The notes beneath the pieces are model-generated. The model made no database searches and was not told where the DNA came from. It saw only the letters and a list, made by a program, of their open reading frames with translations. Both the position numbers and the translations under genes were made by a program. From an uncultured Clostridia bacterium (GTDB taxonomy: Bacteria > Bacillota > Clostridia > Christensenellales > UBA1242), in contig CALVTJ010000003.1 in the NCBI GenBank assembly GCA_944362545.1, positions 62,001 to 126,000 of the forward strand: DNA of 64,000 bases. The letters run 5' to 3'. The first letter of the stretch is position 1; each line of letters opens with the position of its first letter. Below are positions 26,339 to 36,567 of the stretch, piece by piece.

Positions 26339-27064
26339 TCATTCTAATACAAGACCACCATCCACACAAATTGTTTGTCCTGTGATAAAAGAAGATTTTT
26401 CACTTGCCAAGAAGCAAATTATTTCTGCAACATCCTGTGTGGTGCCAAGTCTTTTGAGTGGAGTTATGTCCGCCATTTCATCCTTTTCATCTTGAGAAAG
26501 GTTGTTGTTCATTTTGGTGTCAATAAATCCAGGTGCAACAACATTTACTCTCACGTCAAGATTTCCGAGTTCGCTTGCAAGTGACTTGCAAAGACCGGTC
26601 ATTGCACTTTTTGTGGCGGTGTAAACGCTTTCACACGAGCATCCGTTTTTCTCAACAAAGGAGCCCACCAACACGATGTTTGCAGGATGCCTGTTGACTG
26701 TCAGACGGACAAACTCTCTTACACATCTTATGGCTGACTTGATGTTGACTTCAAAAAGATTGTCAATTTCATCATCGGAGACATCAAAGATAAGTGCACG
26801 CTTCTGAGACACACCAGCACAGAAGACAAGAGTGTCAAAATATTTGAAATCTGACATAACTTGTTCAAAAAAGTCCTTAATATCTTCTTTGTGAGTTAAA
26901 TCAAGTTTATATTCATTGATTTCAGCGTTGTCTTGCTTTTCTAAATTTGGTTTGTGGGAGTTGTATGTCAGGGCGATGTTGAAACCTTCTTGCAACATTC
27001 TTTTTGCCACTTGCGTGCCGATGTCGCTTGAGCCACCGATTATGATTGCTGTTTTCTTTGTCAT
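26339..27064 (-). CDS. Short-chain dehydrogenase/reductase, FabG-like
   Basis: Classical SDR of 241 residues. The cofactor motif is GGSSDIGTQ near 10-18, with NVNIKSA-type segment FEVNIKSA and catalytic residues in VGSF and SVYTATKSA (Ser, Tyr, Lys). The C-terminal GQTICVDGGLVLE matches FabG (3-oxoacyl-ACP reductase). It stands alone rather than in a fab cluster, so the substrate is not certain. It has a nearby AAGGAG and the stop abuts repeat copy 2. Confidence 0.85.
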   Translation of the reverse strand: MTKKTAIIIGGSSDIGTQVAKRMLQEGFNIALTYNSHKPNLEKQDNAEINEYKLDLTHKEDIKDFFEQVMSDFKYFDTLVFCAGVSQKRALIFDVSDDEIDNLFEVNIKSAIRCVREFVRLTVNRHPANIVLVGSFVEKNGCSCESVYTATKSAMTGLCKSLASELGNLDVRVNVVAPGFIDTKMNNNLSQDEKDEMADITPLKRLGTTQDVAEIICFLASEKSSFITGQTICVDGGLVLE

Positions 27065-27166
27065 GATTTCTCCTTTTGTGTTTTCAAAAATACTTTTACA
27101 TTATAACATACTTTTTGAAAATTGCATTAAAAAAGTCCTTATTTTTCAAAGAACTTTTCTCAAAAC

Positions 27167-28006
27167 TTATTCTGCTACCCATGCAAGTCCGATTGCAGGT
27201 CCGACATGAGAGGCGGTCACAGGACCAACTTCGCCTTCATAAACTTCAATTTTGTCTTTGTCAGGGCGTTTGTTTAAAAATTCATAAACAAACTTTTTGA
27301 GCATTTCATAAAACTTTGTGTCTGCAATGTGAATTATAAACAATCTTTTGAGTTTTTGTGGAATGGAAGCAATCAGGTCTTTCATTGCCTTTTGCATACC
27401 CATGCTCTTTTTGTCAGACAGAACACCTTTTTTGAAGGTGATGATTGGCTTGATTTTCAAAAATGTGCCGATTGTGGCGGTCACTTTGCCAATTCTTCCG
27501 CCTTTGGCAAGATATTCAAGTGTGTCAGGAATAAATGACACCGCACTGTTTTGAATGAGTTGATTTATGCGGTTTACAATCTCTTCGCAAGATTTTCCGT
27601 TGTCGCGCATCTCAACGGCTTCCATGACATATCCCCAAATGGTTTGTGTGATGATAAGTGTGTCGATGACATGCACTTTGTCAGGTGCTTTGCATTGGTC
27701 TTTTGCCAAGTTTGCCACGCTGTTGCAACCAGAAAGGGTGTTGCTCAAAGTGAAAACAATCACTTCATCGCCGTGGTCGATGGCTTTGTTGTATTCTTCA
27801 ATAAATCTTTCAAGTGAAGGCTGGCTGGTTTTTGGAAAAACCTTGGTCTTTGTGAAGTCATCAAAGAAGGCATCAAATGTGCCTGGATAGCCTTCATCAA
27901 ATTCTTCGCCCTTATAGAGTACGCGAAGTGGAACAATTGTTATGTTATGTTTTTCAGCATATTCCTTTGTGATGTATGCTGTGCTGTCTGCGATGATTTT
28001 TATCAT
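27167..28006 (-). CDS. DegV family fatty-acid-binding protein (FakB-like)
   Basis: 279 residues with the DegV fold: KIIADSTAYITKEYAEKHNI at the start, VFPKTSQPS, then VFTLSNTLSGCNSVANLA, DTLEYLAKGGRIGK and KPIITFKKG, and the C-terminal AIGLAWV. Homologues bind one fatty acid and present it to FakA for phosphorylation. No full FakA is seen here, only the middle-domain-like fragment at 22.3 kb. The ATG at 28006 follows AAGGAG. Its minus-strand promoter is TTGAGA (28095-28090) and TAAAAT (28073-28068), spacing 16. Confidence 0.9.
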   Translation of the reverse strand: MIKIIADSTAYITKEYAEKHNITIVPLRVLYKGEEFDEGYPGTFDAFFDDFTKTKVFPKTSQPSLERFIEEYNKAIDHGDEVIVFTLSNTLSGCNSVANLAKDQCKAPDKVHVIDTLIITQTIWGYVMEAVEMRDNGKSCEEIVNRINQLIQNSAVSFIPDTLEYLAKGGRIGKVTATIGTFLKIKPIITFKKGVLSDKKSMGMQKAMKDLIASIPQKLKRLFIIHIADTKFYEMLKKFVYEFLNKRPDKDKIEVYEGEVGPVTASHVGPAIGLAWVAE

Positions 28007-28327
28007 AATTTTTCTCCTTAAACACTTTGATTTTTTACGAACTAAGGTCAATTTTTACATCTTTTTTATTTTAGCATAAAGAATAATTTTCTCAAAACAA
28101 ATTAACAAACTTTTTTAAGGTTTCAAAAGATGGTTGCCACAAAATTTTGTAAAATTGAAAAATCTTTGAAGTTTTTGGTCATTTGTTGTCGAAAGAAAAA
28201 CCAGAATTATCGTTTGATTTATGGGTCGAACATCGTTTTGGTTGTTTGGAAATTAGTTGACTTTAATAATATTTATATGCTATATTAAATCGTAAAATTA
28301 CGGAACAATTACAAGTTGGAGGCTGTT
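28007..28327. other. Divergent intergenic region between DegV and lysS
   Basis: 320 bases without a gene. It holds the DegV promoter on the minus strand (28068-28095) and the lysS promoter on the plus strand (28257-28286). I see no T-box stem, specifier loop or terminator ahead of lysS, and no convincing RNA gene in the AT-rich middle. Confidence 0.6.
28257..28286 (+). promoter_or_regulatory. Promoter of lysS
   Basis: TTGACT (28257-28262) and TATATT (28281-28286), spacing 18. Confidence 0.68.
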
Positions 28328-29788
28328 ATGGAAGAAAATTTGTCAAACGAAATTGATATAAGAAGACAAAAGATCGAAGAACTTAAAAAAATGGGAGAAA
28401 TTCCTTACAAAGAAAAGTTTGAACGCACTTGCACTATCAAGCAGGCGAGAGAAAAACTTGGACAACATGTCAAGATTGCCGGAAGAATCATCTTTCGCAG
28501 AATCATGGGCAAGTTTGGATTTTGCCAAATTCGAGACATTTATGACCGAATACAAATCTCTGTTGGCAGAAATGAGTTAAGCGAAGAGGAATACAATTTC
28601 TATAAGAAAATGATTGACATTGGCGACTTCATTGGTGTGGAAGGCGAAGTTTATCAAACTCAAACGGGAGAAATCACAGTTAGAGCAGAAAAAATAACAC
28701 TTCTTTCAAAGACACTCCGTCCGCTTCCGGAAAAATTTCACGGCATCACAGACACTGAAATCAAATATAGACAGCGTTATCTTGACCTTATAACAAACGA
28801 AGATTCAAGAAAGATTTTTTTGACACGAAGTAAAGTTGTGTCTTTCATCAGAAGGTATCTTGAAGACAATGGTTTTATTGAAGTGGAGACTCCAATTTTG
28901 CAGACAAGTGTTTCGGGCGCAAGTGCGAAGCCATTTTTCACACACCATAATGCACTTGACATTGAGTGCAACCTGAGAATTGCCACTGAATGTTATTTGA
29001 AACAGTGCATTGGTGCGGGCATCGACAGAGTTTTTGAACTCGGAAAAGATTTTAGAAATGAAGGAATGGACCCATCTCATTTGCAGGAGTTTACACAAGT
29101 TGAGTGGTATGCTTCTTATTGGAATTTTGAGGACAACATCAAATTTTTCCACGACATGCTTGTAAAACTCATGAAACAGTGCCTTGGAACAACCAAAATC
29201 ACCTATCAAGGTCAGGAAATTGAATTTGATGGGGAATGGCCAAGAATTGACTATGTTGCAAAGATGAGGGAACTATTGGGATGTGACTTTTTGGACATTG
29301 ATGATGTTGACGCTCTCAAAAAAATCATTGTTGACAGGGGATTGTTTGGATATGGCGAACTTGCTGAGTGCAAGAGCGTGAGAACCTTGATTGACTATGT
29401 TTACAAAAGAAAAATACGTGCGGACATTGTCAATCCTACCATCCTTTACAACTATCCAGCATCACTTATTCCCCTTGCAAGAAGAAACGACAAGGATGGG
29501 CGAATTATTGATGTTTTCCAGGTTGTTGCAGGCGGGGCGGAACTTGTGAAGGCTTACAGCGAACTTGTTGACCCAATCATTCAAAGAACAACTTTGGAGG
29601 AACAACTCAAAGAAAAAATGGCAGGCGATGAAGAAACAATGGATGTTGATGAAGACTTCTTGCTTGCTATGGAACACGGGATGCCACCTATCTCTGGCTT
29701 AGGCTTTGGAATTGATAGATTTTTGCAATTTATCTTTGATTGCTCAAACATCAGAGATGTTGTGCTTTTCCCACTCATGAAAAAGTAA
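28328..29788 (+). CDS. lysS: Lysyl-tRNA synthetase, class II
   Basis: Charges tRNA-Lys. The OB-fold anticodon-binding domain lies at about 60-150. The class II motifs are visible: motif 1 VSFIRRYLEDNGFIEVETP, motif 2 GKDFRNEGMDPSHLQEFTQVE and motif 3 GLGFGIDRF. 486 residues. The ATG at 28328 has GGAGG 5 bases upstream, and the in-frame TTG at 28316 overlaps that site. Confidence 0.96.
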   Translation: MEENLSNEIDIRRQKIEELKKMGEIPYKEKFERTCTIKQAREKLGQHVKIAGRIIFRRIMGKFGFCQIRDIYDRIQISVGRNELSEEEYNFYKKMIDIGDFIGVEGEVYQTQTGEITVRAEKITLLSKTLRPLPEKFHGITDTEIKYRQRYLDLITNEDSRKIFLTRSKVVSFIRRYLEDNGFIEVETPILQTSVSGASAKPFFTHHNALDIECNLRIATECYLKQCIGAGIDRVFELGKDFRNEGMDPSHLQEFTQVEWYASYWNFEDNIKFFHDMLVKLMKQCLGTTKITYQGQEIEFDGEWPRIDYVAKMRELLGCDFLDIDDVDALKKIIVDRGLFGYGELAECKSVRTLIDYVYKRKIRADIVNPTILYNYPASLIPLARRNDKDGRIIDVFQVVAGGAELVKAYSELVDPIIQRTTLEEQLKEKMAGDEETMDVDEDFLLAMEHGMPPISGLGFGIDRFLQFIFDCSNIRDVVLFPLMKK

Positions 29789-29926
29789 AATGGACAAAGA
29801 AGGGAGAGAAAACTTCCTTTTTTGTGACTATGAGACCGATTTTGTGTGAGATAAAAATAGTTGAGAAAATTGAAACAAACAAAAAACGGTGGAAAATTTT
29901 TGGACAGGACAGACAAAGGAGAAAAA

Positions 29927-30616
29927 ATGAAACTTGACAGCAAAAGCGTTATGGAAGGATTGGATAAAATGTATCCAAACCCAAAATGTGAACTTGAATA
30001 TGAAACGCCATTTCAGTTGCTTGTGGCTGTCATTTTGTCGGCACAGTGCACTGACAAGCGTGTGAACATGGTGACAGATGAACTTTTCAAAACTTGCAAA
30101 ACACCAGAAGATTTTGTCAAAATTTCGCAAGAAGAACTTGAGAACAAAATTCATTCATGCGGTTTTTATCATAACAAAGCCAAATCTATAAAGTCAGCAA
30201 GTGCGGACATCATTGAAAGGTTTGGTGGCAAGGTGCCGGAAAAGTTTGATGACCTTCTGACGCTTGCAGGTGTTGGCAGAAAGACGGCAAATGTCATGTT
30301 GTCGGAAGCGTTTTCCGGAGATGCTATTGCAGTTGACACTCATGTTTTGAAAGTTTCAAATCGATTGGGCATTGTCAAAACCGAAAGTCCCTATGAATGT
30401 GAGATGAAATTACAAAAATTCTTTCCGAAAGATAAGTGGTCGAAACTGCACTACCAAATGGTCTTATTTGGTAGATACACTTGCAAAGCACAGAAGCCAG
30501 AATGCGAAAACTGCATTTTTTCTGCTCAATGCCCAAGTTCCAAAGTTGGAGTGCCAACAGCAGAGAAAGAGAAGAAGATGAAAGTTTGCTCAAAAATTGC
30601 AAAAAATAGTAAATAG
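29927..30616 (+). CDS. nth: Endonuclease III
   Basis: DNA glycosylase/AP lyase for oxidised pyrimidines. The helix-hairpin-helix LTLAGVGRKTANVM carries the catalytic Lys119, Asp137 lies in AVDTHV, and the Fe-S cluster cysteines are 186, 193, 196 and 202. 229 residues, complete. The ATG at 29927 follows AAAGGAG; the earlier in-frame start lacks one. Confidence 0.95.
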   Translation: MKLDSKSVMEGLDKMYPNPKCELEYETPFQLLVAVILSAQCTDKRVNMVTDELFKTCKTPEDFVKISQEELENKIHSCGFYHNKAKSIKSASADIIERFGGKVPEKFDDLLTLAGVGRKTANVMLSEAFSGDAIAVDTHVLKVSNRLGIVKTESPYECEMKLQKFFPKDKWSKLHYQMVLFGRYTCKAQKPECENCIFSAQCPSSKVGVPTAEKEKKMKVCSKIAKNSK

Positions 30617-30644
30617 CAAAGCAAAGGTGAAAAAGGAGAATGAA

Positions 30645-31916
30645 ATGTTTCTTGACAGAGTCAAAATCACAATAAAAGCAGGAAATGGTGGAAAAGGTTC
30701 TACTTCTTTTTTGCGCACAAAATTGACAGCAAATGGCGGACCCGATGGCGGTGATGGTGGAAAGGGTGGCAACATCATTTTCGAAGCCACTGATGACCTT
30801 AACACACTTTACAACTTCAGTTTCAAAAAGAAGTTTGTTGCTGGTGATGGTGAAGATGGGCATCAAAAAAATCAAACAGGCAAAAATGGCAAGGATGAAA
30901 TCATATGCGTGCCATCTGGAACGGTGATTATTGATGCTCAGACAAACAAAATCATTGCGGATTTAAACGAAAATGGTTCGACATTTGTTGCACTCAAAGG
31001 CGGTGTTGGCGGACACGGAAACGCATATTATAAATCATCTGTCAAACAGGCCCCAAACTTTTCACAACTCGGCGAAGTGACACAGCAAAGAGAAGTGATT
31101 TTGGAACTTAAAACCATTGCAGATGTCGGACTTGTGGGATTTCCAAATGTCGGCAAATCGACACTTTTGTCAGTTATCTCAAATGCCAATCCAAAGATTG
31201 CAAACTATCCATTTACCACAATCTATCCAAACCTGGGAGTTTGTGAAGTTATGGGCGAAACTTTTGTTGTTGCGGACATTCCAGGATTGATTGAAGGGGC
31301 AAGCAATGGCACAGGACTTGGACATTACTTTTTGAAGCACATCGAACGAGTGCGACTGATTGTGCATCTTGTTGACATCTCTGAAAGTGAAGGAAGAAAT
31401 GCTATAAATGATTACAGAGTGATAAACAGCGAACTTGCAAAGTATAACAGCAATCTTCTCACAACCAAACAACTTGTCGTCTTTTCAAAATGTGACCTGC
31501 TTGACAAGGCAGAACTAGACAAACGCGTGCATGAATTTGTCAAAGCATTGAAAATCAAAGAGTGGTTTTGCATCTCATCTTATACCAGAGAAGGCGTTGA
31601 CAATTTGAAGAAGAAAATCTTGGAGAATTTGAAAAAAATACCAAAAAAGCCGGCGCTTGATGTTGAAGAACATGATTTCGACAAAAAAGATTTTTCATCC
31701 ATCAATATTGAAAGACTTGATGATGGCAGTTTTGTAGTTTCAGGCGGGAGAATTGAAAATCTGGCACGCGGAGTGGTTATATCCGACCAGCGTTCATTTG
31801 CATATTTTCAAAACAAACTCAAAGAAATGGGAGTCATCGACATGCTCAAAGAAAAAGGCATGAAACAAGGCGACACCGTGACAATAAAAGACATTTCATT
31901 TGAATATGTAGAATAA
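30645..31916 (+). CDS. obgE: Obg GTPase (ribosome assembly)
   Basis: Essential GTPase in late 50S assembly and stress control. The glycine-rich Obg fold (1-155; GGPDGGDGGKGGN), the G domain with GFPNVGKST at 165-173 and DIPGLIEGAS, and a C-terminal OCT domain (about 350-423) are all present. AAGGAG lies 6 bases before the ATG at 30645. Repeat copy 3 lies between obgE and yhbY. Confidence 0.96.
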   Translation: MFLDRVKITIKAGNGGKGSTSFLRTKLTANGGPDGGDGGKGGNIIFEATDDLNTLYNFSFKKKFVAGDGEDGHQKNQTGKNGKDEIICVPSGTVIIDAQTNKIIADLNENGSTFVALKGGVGGHGNAYYKSSVKQAPNFSQLGEVTQQREVILELKTIADVGLVGFPNVGKSTLLSVISNANPKIANYPFTTIYPNLGVCEVMGETFVVADIPGLIEGASNGTGLGHYFLKHIERVRLIVHLVDISESEGRNAINDYRVINSELAKYNSNLLTTKQLVVFSKCDLLDKAELDKRVHEFVKALKIKEWFCISSYTREGVDNLKKKILENLKKIPKKPALDVEEHDFDKKDFSSINIERLDDGSFVVSGGRIENLARGVVISDQRSFAYFQNKLKEMGVIDMLKEKGMKQGDTVTIKDISFEYVE

Positions 31917-31944
31917 CAATATCATATTATAAATGTCATGATAG

Positions 31945-31998
31945 TGCATAATACCACAAGATGTGTTGTATTATGCGCGCATACTACACAAAATATAG
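31945..31998. repeat. Short palindromic repeat, copy 3 (obgE/yhbY gap)
   Basis: GCATAATACCACA (31946-31958) and TGTTGTATTATGC (31964-31976), 13-base arms with one mismatch. A third half-site GCATACTACACAAAATATAGG lies just after, parallel to the third half-site of copy 1 (GCATACCACACTAGATATGG). Confidence 0.75.
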
Positions 31999-32017
31999 GT
32001 TTAAAAGGAAAATTTTT

Positions 32018-32314
32018 ATGATTACAACAAAACAAAGAGCCTTTTTGAGAGGACTTGGGAATGCACTTGAACCTGTCATGCAAATTGGCAAAGAGGGCAT
32101 CACTGACAATGTCTTAAACGGCGTTTATCTTCTGTTGGAAGCACGCGAGCTTGTCAAAGTGAAGGTATTGAAAAATTGCGATATGGATGCAAAGGAGATT
32201 GCAAATCTTCTTGCACAAAAACTTGAGGCGGAAGTTGTGCAGGTGATTGGAAGCATTTTTATTCTTTATAAAAAATCGACAAAAAAGGATTTTAAACACA
32301 TCCAACTTCCATAA
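32018..32314 (+). CDS. yhbY: YhbY family RNA-binding protein (CRM domain)
   Basis: 98-residue CRM-domain protein associated with pre-50S particles. Family cues are TTKQRAFLRGLGNALEPVMQIGK at the start and the GxxG-like IGSIFILYK end. The ATG at 32018 has AAGGAAAA upstream. A longer open frame begins inside repeat copy 3 and is rejected. In many Bacillota yhbY is followed by nadD and yqeK; here it is followed by an opposing membrane-protein gene. Confidence 0.9.
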   Translation: MITTKQRAFLRGLGNALEPVMQIGKEGITDNVLNGVYLLLEARELVKVKVLKNCDMDAKEIANLLAQKLEAEVVQVIGSIFILYKKSTKKDFKHIQLP

Positions 32315-32421
32315 TTATGGTGTTTTTAGGCAAATTTCCGCCAGTTTTTCACAAATTCCAAAACAAAAGCACATCTGAAAAACCTTGCGTATAAAACATC
32401 AAGTTTGATTTTTCCATTTGT

Positions 32422-33234
32422 TTAGAGAACTTCTTCATTTGTTTTTGGATTATAGTGCGAGTTGAACTGTGAAATAATGGCGAAAATGACCAAAAGTGAT
32501 GCGATGATGCAATAATATATGCTCATCCTGACAAACAGACTGCTTATCAGCAAAACCAGTGCGGACAAAAGATAACCTTTTGTTCGTTTTTTGTTGAAAG
32601 AGTAGGCGACAAAATCTTTGAAGGTCAGATGTTTTTCTGCTTGGTATTTGTGAGTTATTTTTGGGAAATAATCATAAAATTTGTATAGTTTTTGATAGGT
32701 TTCATACTCATCTAAAATCACAAATTTCTCTTCAAAGTTTTGGCAAAAAGATAAAAGTCCGCGCTCGACAATCTCCTTGCAACATATGACAATCTTTGTT
32801 GCCATTTCCTTTTTAACTTTGCCATATATTTCCATAAATCTTGCACTGTTCAGCCCGACAAAAGACAAATCGATATAAAGGACAGTTTTGACCTTTTCTT
32901 GTGTGTGATTTATGACAAGATAGTTTTTGTGCTTTGTGATATCTGGATGCTTTTTTGAGGCAAGTTTAACAAAAAAGTCTATTGGGTTTCCCTCACATGC
33001 CAGCGACAGAAACATGTTTTCGGCATCTTCCTTTTCTTTTAGTTTCAAACCAGTTTTGTTTTGCTTTTTTCGCTTTATCAAAAAGAGAATGGAATAAACC
33101 GCTCCGCCAGAAAGTAGCGACAGTAAAATTGCCAACCAGAAGTCGCGGACAAAATACCTTATCCAAACGTAAAACAACAGATACCAAAGAAGAAACTTTA
33201 CCACTTCTTGAAAGAACAAATTTAACTTTCTCAT
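32422..33234 (-). CDS. Membrane protein of unknown function
   Basis: About 270 residues from the ATG at 33234. Two N-terminal hydrophobic segments (LLWYLLFYVWIRYFV and AILLSLLSGGAVYSILFLI), a soluble central domain of about 140 residues (KTVLYIDLSFVG, then KIVICCKEIVERGLLSF and FVILDEYETYQKLYKF), and two C-terminal segments. The central strand-helix pattern could be a small alpha/beta fold, but I recognise no family. The start is uncertain because neither 33234 nor the in-frame ATG at 33270 has a good ribosome site. It occupies the spot where nadD-yqeK would be expected. Confidence 0.55.
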   Translation of the reverse strand: MRKLNLFFQEVVKFLLWYLLFYVWIRYFVRDFWLAILLSLLSGGAVYSILFLIKRKKQNKTGLKLKEKEDAENMFLSLACEGNPIDFFVKLASKKHPDITKHKNYLVINHTQEKVKTVLYIDLSFVGLNSARFMEIYGKVKKEMATKIVICCKEIVERGLLSFCQNFEEKFVILDEYETYQKLYKFYDYFPKITHKYQAEKHLTFKDFVAYSFNKKRTKGYLLSALVLLISSLFVRMSIYYCIIASLLVIFAIISQFNSHYNPKTNEEVL

Positions 33235-33287
33235 GCGTTGATTTTTTCCACTTTTGCATGATTTAATCATCAGCATTCAAAAATCGT

Positions 33288-33316
33288 TTGACAAACCTGT
33301 GTTTGTGCGTTAAAAT
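33288..33316 (+). promoter_or_regulatory. Consensus promoter of rsfS, implying a leaderless mRNA
   Basis: TTGACA (33288-33293) and TAAAAT (33311-33316), spacing 17. The ATG of rsfS is at 33324, where transcription would be expected to begin, and no ribosome site lies in between. Confidence 0.8.
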
Positions 33317-33323
33317 CATAAAT

Positions 33324-33635
33324 ATGATAAAAATTAAGGAACTTGTCACTCTTTTGCAGGACAACAAAATCAAAAACATTTCGGTTTACAATCTCTCCAG
33401 CCAAGAAGAAGAGAAGTTTGTCATTTTGTCCACTTCAAACAAAGTGACCGACAGCAAAAAGGTGGCTGACATCATCGCTGAAAAATATAATTACACCGGC
33501 AAAATTGAAGGATATTTTAAAGGCGAGTGGATTGTGTTTGATTTTCCGCAGGTGACTCTTCACATCTTCTTGCAAAAGGTTAGGGAAAAATATAATCTTG
33601 ACAAACTTTACAAACCAAAAAAGATTGTTATCTAA
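33324..33635 (+). CDS. rsfS: Ribosome silencing factor RsfS
   Basis: 103-residue Iojap/YbeB family protein that binds L14 and blocks subunit joining during starvation. The hallmark segment GEWIVFDFPQVTLHIF and the end YNLDKLYKPKKI are present. The start is ATG 33324; a longer frame would begin at a TTG that is the -35 box itself. Its usual neighbours nadD and yqeK are absent. A terminator follows 100 bases downstream. Confidence 0.92.
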   Translation: MIKIKELVTLLQDNKIKNISVYNLSSQEEEKFVILSTSNKVTDSKKVADIIAEKYNYTGKIEGYFKGEWIVFDFPQVTLHIFLQKVREKYNLDKLYKPKKIVI

Positions 33636-33735
33636 ATCTAGGGCGCGATGTCTTGCCTGTGCAGGAGTGTTGAGAAAAAGTTTAAACTTGAAATTATTGA
33701 AAAAGCAAAAATGGAAAAATTTGGCGAAATTTTTG

Positions 33736-33764
33736 AAAACAAAGCGTTTTGCTTTGTTTTTTTT
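33736..33764 (+). terminator. Terminator of rsfS overlapping the next promoter
   Basis: AAAACAAAGC (33736-33745) and GCTTTGTTTT (33751-33760), loop GTTTT, with a T-run. The -35 element of the phosphatase promoter (TTTGTT 33753-33758 or TTGTTT 33754-33759, with TATAAT at 33776-33781) lies inside the second arm. Confidence 0.8.
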
Positions 33765-33798
33765 GTAAATTGGGTTATAATGCAATTAGGGTAGTTTT

Positions 33799-34227
33799 AT
33801 GATTGAAATTTGTTTCGTTTGCACAGGAAACACCTGTCGCTCAATCATGGCAGAGAGAATTGCCAAAAAACTTGCCAAAGAAAGAAAAATCAAAGATGTT
33901 AAATTTTCTTCCGCAGGCATTTATGCAAATGGCGAAAACATCTCAAAGGGTGCTATTTTCGCATTGAAAAAACTCGGCTATGATGGCAGAAAACGCAAGA
34001 GTGTCAAACTTTCAAAAATAAAACCAAACACCATCTATGTGACAGTGACAGATGCACACAAAAAGTTTGTAAATTCAAAAAAATGTCTATCGTTTGAAGA
34101 TTTGGCTGGGCAAGTTGTCGACCCATTTGGACAGAGCGAACAGGTCTATTTGCAGACAGCAAAACAAATTGAGAAAAATGTCAATATGCTTCTTGACAAA
34201 ATTGAAAATTTGAGAGGTGAAAAATGA
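33799..34227 (+). CDS. Low-molecular-weight protein-tyrosine-phosphatase
   Basis: 142 residues. The catalytic P-loop is CTGNTCRS with Cys8 and Arg14, and the general acid is Asp108 in VVDPFG. Bacterial family members dephosphorylate tyrosine or arginine residues (YwlE type) on proteins. In Bacillota ywlE is typically adjacent to rpiB, as here, where the two overlap by 4 bases (ATGA). Thr12 next to the catalytic loop is the residue type seen in arginine phosphatases, so YwlE-like activity is possible but not proven. Confidence 0.88.
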   Translation: MIEICFVCTGNTCRSIMAERIAKKLAKERKIKDVKFSSAGIYANGENISKGAIFALKKLGYDGRKRKSVKLSKIKPNTIYVTVTDAHKKFVNSKKCLSFEDLAGQVVDPFGQSEQVYLQTAKQIEKNVNMLLDKIENLRGEK

Positions 34228-34723
34228 TAATTATGGCAAGCGACCACCGCGGTTATTTGTTAAAGGAAGAACTTAAAACCTTCTTCAATCAAGAAAACAT
34301 CATCACGATTGATGTTGGCACTTACAGCAAAGAACCGGTGGATTATCCTGACTTTGCCAAACTAGGTGTTGCAAAGGTGTTGGAGAACAAAAATAATGTC
34401 GGAATTTTCATCTGTGGCTCGGGCATTGGAATGAGCATTGCTGCAAACCGTAATCCAAAAATCAGAGCGGCACTTTGTGTCAATCCACAAATGGCTTATC
34501 TTGCTCGAAAGGATGATGATGCAAATGTGTTGTGCTTGCCAGGAAACTTTTTGAAAAAGAAAAAAGCCATAAACATTGTCAAAATCTTTTTAACCACAGG
34601 CTTTGAAGGTGGGCGTCATGCTCGTAGGCTGAAAAAAATTTCTGGAGAATACAAAGAGTCCAAGAAAACAAAGTCAAAAGAAATTCAGATTGATGAAAAC
34701 ACAAATGAAATCAAGGAGGACAA

Positions 34724-34727
<4 letters not shown>
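34224..34727 (+). CDS. rpiB: Ribose 5-phosphate isomerase B
   Basis: Interconverts ribulose 5-phosphate and ribose 5-phosphate. MASDHRG at the start, DVGTYS, the catalytic-loop FICGSGIGMSIAANR with Cys64, and GGRHARRL near the end are typical. The last 25 residues form an extra Lys/Glu/Ser-rich tail not needed for the fold. Overlaps both neighbours by 4 bases. Confidence 0.93.
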
Positions 34728-36543
<1,816 letters not shown>

Positions 36544-36567
36544 AATCCAAACAAAAGGACATAACGG

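Noticed and set aside
28007-28327. Possible T-box upstream of lysS
   Set aside because: No AGGGTGG-like antiterminator motif, specifier hairpin or terminator is visible; only a promoter.
31945-31998. Palindromic repeats as ordinary intrinsic terminators
   Set aside because: Most copies lack a T-run and lie inside operon-like gaps just before ribosome sites; only the composite copy at 56898-56986 has terminator-like ends.
33288-33290. TTG at 33288 as start of rsfS
   Set aside because: It is the first triplet of the -35 box TTGACA, so it cannot be in the mRNA; the ATG at 33324 fits the family length.
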